From a virus: a stretch of 27,157 nt of DNA. Below are positions 1 through 5,314 of this stretch, piece after piece (positions within the stretch are counted from its first letter, which is position 1; each line of letters opens with the position of its first letter). The notes below the pieces were generated by a model. The model had not been told where the DNA came from, did not search any database, and saw only the letters and a list, made by a program, of their open reading frames with translations. A program made the position numbers and the translations under genes. The DNA is taken from the IMG/VR virus record IMGVR_UViG_3300037246_000240, positions 1 through 27,157 of that record. One strand, given 5' to 3'.

Positions 1-60
1 TGCATACTCTTACTGTATCCCTATATTTTATATATTTTTTATAATATCCCTTTGTTCCTC

Positions 61-87
61 TTGTCTATTATGGGAGTCGAATTAAAA
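61..87 (-). promoter_or_regulatory. Putative phage RNA polymerase promoter P1
   Basis: Read on the minus strand this contains TTTTAATTCGACTCCCATAA followed by TAGACAA. It matches P2 (19631-19657) at 24 of 27 positions and shares AAT.CGACTC.C with the T7 consensus. A GATATCA block lies 6 nt further upstream (plus 94-100), as at P2 and P3. It fires leftward out of the window just after the terminator at 155-215. The leader contains TATAGGGATA, also present in the P3 leader, and an ATG occurs at 5-3, so another gene probably begins at or beyond the left edge. Being a single-subunit RNAP promoter is an inference from motif similarity. Confidence 0.7.
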
Positions 88-154
88 GCTGAATGATATC
101 AATACCTTTCTCGCGTCAAGGAGTGTCTCAGGTTCATCTCAAGTAACACGCACG

Positions 155-215
155 AAAAAGGGGTGAGACAATAGTATCAGCAATCATTCCAATCGATTAC
201 CTACTGTCTCACCCC
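155..215 (-). terminator. Intrinsic terminator ending the late operon
   Basis: Plus-strand arms 160-170 (GGGGTGAGACA) and 205-215 (TGTCTCACCCC) form a perfect 11-bp stem. On the minus-strand transcript the stem is followed directly by five U residues (plus 155-159 are A). The 34-nt interior can pair further in two short blocks (GTAG/CTAT and AATC/GATT). It lies after the last late genes and before promoter P1, so it separates two transcription units. Confidence 0.8.
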
Positions 216-242
216 ACCATCATTAAAGTGTCTCACTGATAT

Positions 243-271
243 CTGATATATAAAGACCGGTGATATATCAG
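243..271. repeat. AT-rich inverted repeat in the 3' non-coding region
   Basis: CTGATATAT (243-251) and ATATATCAG (263-271) are perfect 9-nt inverted repeats around an 11-nt spacer. The right arm overlaps the stop of the possible small ORF 268-354. There is no U tract on either side, so it is not a typical terminator. It could be an RNA-stabilising hairpin or a protein site. The octamer gtgtctca also occurs nearby at 123-130 and 229-236. Confidence 0.4.
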
Positions 272-354
272 TCGTACGTGCTGTAAGCGACCATCCCTGC
301 TATGAAACAAGCTGCTGCCAATAGAGATACTACAGGCATGATTATATCATACAT
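268..354 (-). CDS. Possible 28-aa single-pass membrane peptide
   Basis: An ATG at 354 opens a 28-codon frame ending in TGA at 268. Its start overlaps the end of the upstream gene in ATGTATGA, and AAAGGA lies 9 nt before the ATG. The peptide begins MYDIIMPVVSLLAAACF and is one hydrophobic stretch (about residues 4-23) ending in a short polar tail, STYD. The coupling, the ribosome site and the clean membrane segment support it as a real small gene. T7 also has a very small gene (19.5) after its large terminase, but no sequence relation is claimed. A role such as a lysis accessory peptide is speculation; it may be chance. Confidence 0.45.
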   Translation of the reverse strand: MYDIIMPVVSLLAAACFIAGMVAYSTYD

Positions 355-616
355 GGCCGAATATCCTTTCGTACTCACTCTGGAATGTCTCTGAGGGAGT
401 GAACCGGATCATATGCATCTGTTTCGACATGCCAATACCCTTACCGTACTCGCCTGTATTCACATCCAGTACACCACGGCGTACCTGTGACAGAGAGAGC
501 TCCTCTGGTTTAGTCTGTACTGCCTCCGGACTGTTCTCTCTCGCGTCCCATTCGTTGTACTCTGTTGCTAAGTCCTGAGCTTCTGCAGCCCATGTTTTCG
601 GTTTGAACTCTTTCAT
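347..616 (-). CDS. Small hypothetical protein (89 aa)
   Basis: The start chosen is the ATG at 616 (protein begins MKEFKPKTW), because AAAAGGAG lies just upstream. The open frame extends 25 codons further but without a ribosome site. The 15-nt leader ACTAAAAGGAGTTAA is identical to that of the 123-aa gene at 1562. The product is polar and mixed-charge (DATEYNEWDAREN, QTKPEELSLSQVRRG), with no membrane segment and no recognised domain. It follows the DUF1353 gene closely and ends 8 nt into a possible small membrane-peptide gene. Function unknown. Confidence 0.75.
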   Translation of the reverse strand: MKEFKPKTWAAEAQDLATEYNEWDARENSPEAVQTKPEELSLSQVRRGVLDVNTGEYGKGIGMSKQMHMIRFTPSETFQSEYERIFGHV

Positions 617-627
617 ATTAACTCCTT

Positions 628-1077
628 TTAGTATCGGATGAATATCCGTCTTAACCTGCGTACACTGGCACGTTTGTACCTGTCGTAGCAAGAACGTTTT
701 ATTTTTACGCTATATGATTCTTTTCTATATAAACCACCACCACCACACCGGACTGCTGTCCAAGCTGTATACGCCAGAGCCTTAGTACCGCCATTGGCGA
801 TTGTAAGCTCTTTAAGGCACTTATCTGCAAAATCCCTTGGAACACTCGGGCTATCATTGTTATAGAACCAATCATGTAACACACTCGCTTCAGCTATTGC
901 ACTTTGCACCGGAGGAACTAAACGAACGAACAATCTCGGTACTGAAGCATGGTCGGTAAGATACCCTTTTGGCACTGTGAATTTTCCACGAGGTGTGGTA
1001 TATTTCATCGGTGCAAGAAGCATCCATAATTTCGGCCCAACCTTGACCGTTTTTAATGCTGAATCTACACTCCACAT
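628..1077 (-). CDS. DUF1353 family protein (149 aa)
   Basis: The ATG at 1077 is preferred over an in-frame TTG at 1104 because GGAG sits 6 nt before it. The protein shows the DUF1353 pattern: a beta-rich start, then VPKGYLTDHASVPR (about residues 36-49), AEASVLHDWFY (about 62-72), a helix with DFADKCLKEL, and a late AVRCGGGGLYRK. DUF1353 proteins are common in tailed phages and have no firmly established function. The C-terminus is strongly basic (RYKRASVRRLRR), which might bind nucleic acid or membrane. It lies downstream of the large terminase, separated from the preceding gene by two tandem hairpins. Confidence 0.8.
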   Translation of the reverse strand: MWSVDSALKTVKVGPKLWMLLAPMKYTTPRGKFTVPKGYLTDHASVPRLFVRLVPPVQSAIAEASVLHDWFYNNDSPSVPRDFADKCLKELTIANGGTKALAYTAWTAVRCGGGGLYRKESYSVKIKRSCYDRYKRASVRRLRRIFIRY

Positions 1078-1120
1078 AATAATCTCCAAACTTTTTGTAA
1101 TCAATGCATACTACCATATA

Positions 1121-1182
1121 GGCTGGACAGAGATCGTCCAACCTGCGGCCTCTCAGGGAGTCGGCCTGTAGAGCCAACTCCC
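1121..1182 (-). ncRNA. Two tandem RNA hairpins between genes
   Basis: In the transcript, plus 1182-1156 gives GGGAGUUGGC - 7-nt loop - GCCGACUCCC, a 10-bp stem with one G-U pair. Then 1143-1121 gives GGUUGGAC - 7-nt loop - GUCCAGCC, an 8-bp stem with one G-U pair. They are 12 nt apart and fill most of the gap before the DUF1353 gene. Neither is followed by a U tract, so a simple intrinsic terminator is unlikely. RNase III processing or mRNA stabilisation, as at T7 intergenic hairpins, is an inference. Confidence 0.6.
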
Positions 1183-1190
1183 ATAAGGGT

Positions 1191-1562
1191 TTACAGATTC
1201 TGTAGAACGAATGTATAAGAACCGTCTGTAATATCCACCAACATCATGGAATTACCTGTCAGCACCCATATTTCATCTGTATCTTTATAGATGATGTTAT
1301 CGATATTCTGAATCTTGGTAATCAGAGTAGCAACACCTGTATCCTGTGCAATGGAATACAACCCATCAGGAGTAGCTCCGTACAATACACTGTCTCCACC
1401 GTAACACAATGCAGTATACATAGAGTTGGTTGTAAGTGTTACATCTGTACCATCAGCCAATGTGATCTTACGTAATGTATCACCAACACCGAGGAAACCA
1501 TAAGTACCGCCAGCATTAACGAACGAACGTGCTCTTATCTTTTTATCAAATTTATCAAACAT
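1191..1562 (-). CDS. Hypothetical beta-rich protein (123 aa)
   Basis: The gene starts at an ATG with AAAAGGAG upstream, 15 nt after the large terminase stop. After a short basic start (MFDKFDKKIRARSF) the sequence alternates hydrophobic and polar residues in short strands with repeated turns: GTYGFLGVGDTLRKITLADG, SVLYGATPDGLYSIAQDTG, EIWVLTGNSMMLVDITDG. This resembles successive beta-propeller-like blades of about 40 residues, although 123 residues is too few for a full propeller. It may be a trimeric or tip-type virion protein; that is a guess. No catalytic motif or signal peptide is seen. Confidence 0.7.
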   Translation of the reverse strand: MFDKFDKKIRARSFVNAGGTYGFLGVGDTLRKITLADGTDVTLTTNSMYTALCYGGDSVLYGATPDGLYSIAQDTGVATLITKIQNIDNIIYKDTDEIWVLTGNSMMLVDITDGSYTFVLQNL

Positions 1563-1577
1563 TTTAACTCCTTTTAG

Positions 1578-3392
1578 TTACCGAGCGATTTTGCCCGGTG
1601 ATCCACCAAACCGTCCCATAGCATTTCCACCACCCACACGATTGCGAGCTTTCATCTGCGTATGGGAGTTTCTCCACATACCTTTAGGATCGGATTGGTA
1701 TTCTTTTAATTTCTGTGCTTTCTTCTTAGCGATTTCATCAGCCGCATTTATCGATATGCGTGTTATTAGATGTCTAACACCTTGAGCCAATGAATCTAAT
1801 CTATCATCATGTATTAATGCATTCCGTATACGAGTGATCTTACATATCTGGAATAACACTTGATATGAGGATCGCAACTGTGCAGGATACTTCTGCGTGC
1901 TTTGTATGTCATGTTCTAATACACGCCTATCAAATATAAGTCTATGCGAACCAATTACAGGATCGAGGGAATCAATTATACGTAGTTCCTTCTGACCCGT
2001 TGCCCATACTTCTTCAATTCCGCATCTAACATCGGCTGCCTTCAATGCACCACGCAATGCTTCTGCGTACGCGCCAGCTCCGAAGTTCTTTTCGACAAGG
2101 ATTTCATTGATGCTGAATCTCTTAATTATGGATATAATCTTATCGAACTTATCTGGTGATGTACCACCGGGCAAGCCTGTAACCCACTGAACAGACAGAA
2201 AGCCGTTACATTCAAATATAACTGACACGCCTGTTTCATCGCCATTCTGACCACCACCAGCAGGATCGATACTCATAAGCCGGGATGTATAATGGAAATA
2301 CTCTTCATTTGGATTGCTTGCTAAATAGATATGTTCGTTATGTAGTGGACTCCCTGCAGGATGCGGTATCTTATTAGCTGGATCATTAGTCCATTTGAAT
2401 GAACCCTGAGATTCATCGAGCTGGTAATTCCAGAACATTAAGTCCTTGAGTTTCAAGGGATACCTGTCCTGATCCATTAGGGATGTGTTAAGCATGAACT
2501 GCAAATTGAAGTATGCCATACCTTGATCTAAAACTTTCTTATTCAATACGAATTCATCCAACATCCCGGGGTCTGTCGGTTGACCTAAATCACCGTCTAT
2601 ACCACCGCCTGTTCTTAATGTTGGGTCTGCCTTTAGGCGTTCCTGTAAGGATGGTGCCAAAGCATTACCGTATACTTCCTGTTGTTCTTTAACCGATGGG
2701 TAACGTCCCGGCCAGATACGTACAGCAAAATCCCGGGAAGGGAGATCATTGTATATTGAATCTACTGACTGCGGTGTACCTAAATACAGTATCTTACCCT
2801 TTGAATTAATACTTGAGAAATCCCTTGTTAAGTGTCTCAACTGCTCACGCATTAATTGAGTTAATGCATTCTTACTTGATTCAACATCATCGGGGATCAG
2901 TAGATCTGCTCGATACCCCTGCATGTTTGATGTGATACCAAGGCATGCAATACTGGGTGACTTCTCAGCACCCTTCAACATGTGATGTATATCGAACTCT
3001 TCTACAGATGATCGAGTCCCGGGATTTGATTTATCCCCTCTAAGTATCTCTAACTCAGGCATATTCATTATGATCTGGATACACCATATACTAATCTGCT
3101 TTGCCATTTTGGATCCAGCAGAGAGTATCAAGACCCTCATACTCGGATCGTGGATCAGACACCAGACTGCATAACAGCCGGCAATCGTAGTTTTAGCCTG
3201 TCCACGTTGGGCTTGAACCATAGCCCATAGAGGGCCGTTCGCTACATAGTCGGCTATGTCGTACTGCAACCATGTAGGTTCAAACCCTAACAGATTCTCA
3301 GATACATCTCCGTAGAAGTCTCTGAAGTCACTGTAATGTTCTTGGAGCTTTTCTAACTCCTTCCACCTATGGGCGTATTCATCAAAATTCAT
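1578..3392 (-). CDS. terL: Terminase large subunit, T7 gp19-like (604 aa)
   Basis: This is the ATP-driven DNA packaging motor and genome-end nuclease that docks on the portal of the procapsid. T7 gp19 is 586 aa. The N-terminal ATPase shows a deviant Walker A, QRGQAKTT (residues 62-69), and a Walker B, LLIPDDVE, with D168/D169. A coupling motif LYLGTPQ follows at about 202-208. The C-terminal RNase H-like nuclease shows three acidic sites: D376 in SIDPAGGG, E434 in LVEKNFG and D529/D530/D533 in HDDRLD. The basic, Gly-rich tail (KARNRVGGGN) is typical of the end that contacts the portal. GGGGG lies before the ATG, and the upstream gene ends 3 nt earlier, so the two are probably translationally coupled. 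Confidence 0.96.
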   Translation of the reverse strand: MNFDEYAHRWKELEKLQEHYSDFRDFYGDVSENLLGFEPTWLQYDIADYVANGPLWAMVQAQRGQAKTTIAGCYAVWCLIHDPSMRVLILSAGSKMAKQISIWCIQIIMNMPELEILRGDKSNPGTRSSVEEFDIHHMLKGAEKSPSIACLGITSNMQGYRADLLIPDDVESSKNALTQLMREQLRHLTRDFSSINSKGKILYLGTPQSVDSIYNDLPSRDFAVRIWPGRYPSVKEQQEVYGNALAPSLQERLKADPTLRTGGGIDGDLGQPTDPGMLDEFVLNKKVLDQGMAYFNLQFMLNTSLMDQDRYPLKLKDLMFWNYQLDESQGSFKWTNDPANKIPHPAGSPLHNEHIYLASNPNEEYFHYTSRLMSIDPAGGGQNGDETGVSVIFECNGFLSVQWVTGLPGGTSPDKFDKIISIIKRFSINEILVEKNFGAGAYAEALRGALKAADVRCGIEEVWATGQKELRIIDSLDPVIGSHRLIFDRRVLEHDIQSTQKYPAQLRSSYQVLFQICKITRIRNALIHDDRLDSLAQGVRHLITRISINAADEIAKKKAQKLKEYQSDPKGMWRNSHTQMKARNRVGGGNAMGRFGGSPGKIAR

Positions 3393-3395
3393 TTA

Positions 3396-4277
3396 TTAAT
3401 TACCCCCGTTTACAACTTCACTACCTTCAACAACACATTCCAGAGATACCAGACCTCTTAGATCATCTTGTACAATGAACTCAAGACTCTCACCGGCTGC
3501 AATTCTAATAACTGCACCCATCTTAGACTGACCACCGAATGTGATCCTGCCAGCGAACCCGAAAGCTCCCTGACTTGGATTTTTAGCTTCAAGTGATTGC
3601 CAATCATACATAGTACCCATCATGCCTATATTGCTTTTCCAATTCACGATGTTATGAGTTGTTCCATCAACTCTACGTATAACAAGACCTCTCGTTAATG
3701 CAGTTATATCACCGAACTCATCGAATGCTGTTGCTGTGGCCGTGATACATGTTATGATTATACGTACTATATCAAGGGTAATATCTACACCCGGATCAGC
3801 ACCACGTACTGTGAATATCTGTCGAGTACCACTACCGTCTACAGCCATATTAGTTGAACCTGTGCCAACAATATCACCCACAGCAAGAACACTATCTACC
3901 GGAGAATCCAGTGACAAGGTATTAGAATTAATATCAATGACATGGCCTACGTAGTATCGCTCTGTAGCATTATTGAATACTCCAATATAGTCGCCTATAT
4001 TAATACCTACAGCACTCGTCACGACAAGCTCATAATCATCAATCTCTGCCTGTGTTGTTAATGTGGTTGCATTCGTTACCTGCGCTGCGTGTATTATAAA
4101 TATAGGGGATGTCTGATCCTGTAATGTAACAGGCATAGAACCATTAGGCTCTAATACCAATTCAAGACCACTGGTATCTGTGATTATAGCACCTTTGGCA
4201 GCTCCCCAGTAACCGGCTGCTGTCGCCGGTGTTACATAAAACAGTACTGCGATTAATACAATAAAATACTTCTTCAT
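3396..4277 (-). CDS. Exported beta-rich protein with signal peptide (293 aa)
   Basis: The first 20 residues form a clear Sec signal peptide: MKK, a hydrophobic core FIVLIAVLFYV, then TPATA with cleavage likely just after. The mature part is about 270 aa, Thr/Gly/Val rich and beta-strand-like, without Lys/Arg clusters or membrane segments. There is a phage-like C-terminal stretch (LDIVRIIIT, FGDITALTRGLVIRR, TFGGQSKMGAVIRI, VQDDLRGLVSLE). Its ATG overlaps the small terminase stop in ATGA. In T7 the equivalent slot holds the spanin genes 18.5/18.7; this protein is not spanin-like (no inner-membrane coiled coil, no lipobox). It could be a periplasmic or surface protein, or a virion protein with an unusual leader. 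Function unknown. Confidence 0.85.
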   Translation of the reverse strand: MKKYFIVLIAVLFYVTPATAAGYWGAAKGAIITDTSGLELVLEPNGSMPVTLQDQTSPIFIIHAAQVTNATTLTTQAEIDDYELVVTSAVGINIGDYIGVFNNATERYYVGHVIDINSNTLSLDSPVDSVLAVGDIVGTGSTNMAVDGSGTRQIFTVRGADPGVDITLDIVRIIITCITATATAFDEFGDITALTRGLVIRRVDGTTHNIVNWKSNIGMMGTMYDWQSLEAKNPSQGAFGFAGRITFGGQSKMGAVIRIAAGESLEFIVQDDLRGLVSLECVVEGSEVVNGGN

Positions 4278-4546
4278 TCTTCCCCCATAGCTATAGCAGC
4301 TTTTGTGGCGAATTCAGTTACATTCGTTCCTTTAAATCGTTTCCGTCTCGCCTGTAAATGTTTGTCTAACTCTCCTAATTCATTGTCCAACTCTGCAAGC
4401 ATTGTAACCTTATTGTCTGACAAGAACTTAATTGCCATACCTACATACCGAGGATCGGACTCATCATTTAGAATCTCTTTGGAGAGTCGGTTGCTTACAG
4501 CAACATGCAAGCTACCCATAACTTCTTCTTTGGTTGCTTTACCCAT
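4274..4546 (-). CDS. terS: Terminase small subunit, T7 gp18-like (90 aa)
   Basis: The small terminase recognises the concatemeric genome and regulates the large subunit. T7 gp18 is 89 aa, and this 90-aa product sits in the same place between the holin and the large terminase. It is helical and charged (KATKEEVMGSLHVAVSNRLSK, ELDNELGELDKHLQARRKRF), with a central helix pair and a basic RRKRFK stretch. The segment DPRYVGMAIKFLSDN resembles the region found in T7-type small terminases. GGAG precedes the start. The stop overlaps the next gene's ATG by 4 nt. The call rests on position, length and helical pattern rather than on a diagnostic motif. Confidence 0.8.
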   Translation of the reverse strand: MGKATKEEVMGSLHVAVSNRLSKEILNDESDPRYVGMAIKFLSDNKVTMLAELDNELGELDKHLQARRKRFKGTNVTEFATKAAIAMGEE

Positions 4547-4564
4547 AATGCTCTCCTTCCTTAA

Positions 4565-4810
4565 TTAAAATACATCTCTTATTTTAGCCATGACAGGCAA
4601 CCAGTGCTCACGTAGAGTCACCGATGTTATAATTGCAAGGACTGTAGCGAATGCTGTCTTGATGTTCTTAACAGTTCCTTCAGTCCGGATCATCCTGTCG
4701 TTCAGTTTGCAGTCGGCTCCGCTACAACCGACTGCAATATGTTTCTCAATCATCGTTATGATGTACTCTTGACGAGTCTCCATTACGACTAATCGTTCAG
4801 TGCTATCCAT
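4565..4810 (-). CDS. Holin candidate with one membrane segment (81 aa)
   Basis: The protein has an N-terminal amphipathic helix (about residues 1-26), a short middle with C29 and C34, one hydrophobic segment (about 52-66, TAFATVLAIITSVTL) and a charged C-terminal tail (LREHW, MAKIRDVF). Length, single membrane span and location directly upstream of the small terminase match T7 gp17.5, the class II holin. The coiled-coil-then-membrane layout also resembles XhlA-type proteins. AAAGGAG precedes the ATG. Holins open the inner membrane for lysis. The assignment rests on topology and position only. Confidence 0.6.
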   Translation of the reverse strand: MDSTERLVVMETRQEYIITMIEKHIAVGCSGADCKLNDRMIRTEGTVKNIKTAFATVLAIITSVTLREHWLPVMAKIRDVF

Positions 4811-4819
4811 GTTACTCCT

Positions 4820-5302
4820 TTAATTATTTGTCCGTATAAACAGAACGACTTTCTTGAACATCTGTCTAATGGTTTCTTTGAGTTCTGCATTCGTAGTAGC
4901 TGCATCGAACTGGGCATCGATTATAGCATGCAGTTCTTGGATGCTTTTATTAGCCATACCTGTAGCCTGTTGTCCCTCTGCACGTACAACCTGTTCAGCC
5001 TGTTCAGCAGTGTCTTCATCCTGAGCTATTATAGCCTCTTCAGATAATACCCATTCATCAGATTCATTCAAGACAAAACCATAACGTATTTGCTTCTTAA
5101 TGAAATGAGCGTCTACATAAGGTTTGATGAAATCGTAGTCTGTAAATTCGACATGAGGTCTATTTGAATCTGTAAATGAGATGCTCCCATTAGAACCGTT
5201 CCATTTAATTTCATAGATATCATCAGCAATCTCACACTCAAAAGTGTACGGTTGCCCATCAACCTCTACGATATTGACAGTAGCCATTATAAGTACTTCC
5301 AT
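4820..5302 (-). CDS. Hypothetical protein after the tail fibre (160 aa)
   Basis: Two starts are possible: ATG 5302 (MEVLIMATV) with AAAGGA 8 nt upstream, or the internal ATG giving MATVNIVEVDG with GGAAG upstream; the longer is given. The N-terminal half is beta-like (QPYTFECEIADDIYEIKWNGS, GSISFTDSNRPHVEF). The C-terminal half is helical and acidic with Gln/Glu-rich coil (AQDEDTAEQAEQVVRAEGQQ), ending KKVVLFIRTNN. It begins 12 nt after the fibre gene. Tail-fibre assembly chaperones often lie in that position, but no chaperone family is recognised. Confidence 0.75.
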   Translation of the reverse strand: MEVLIMATVNIVEVDGQPYTFECEIADDIYEIKWNGSNGSISFTDSNRPHVEFTDYDFIKPYVDAHFIKKQIRYGFVLNESDEWVLSEEAIIAQDEDTAEQAEQVVRAEGQQATGMANKSIQELHAIIDAQFDAATTNAELKETIRQMFKKVVLFIRTNN

Positions 5303-5314
5303 ATATATATTCCT

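Noticed and set aside
890-1177. 95-codon minus-strand frame overlapping DUF1353 and the hairpins
   Set aside because: It would start at TTG inside the first hairpin without a ribosome site, and the overlapping DUF1353 frame has clear family motifs.
1105-1190. Possible tRNA in the hairpin pair (both loops are 7 nt)
   Set aside because: The stems are 10 and 8 bp, no acceptor stem or D arm can be drawn, and position 33 of the would-be anticodon loop is not U.
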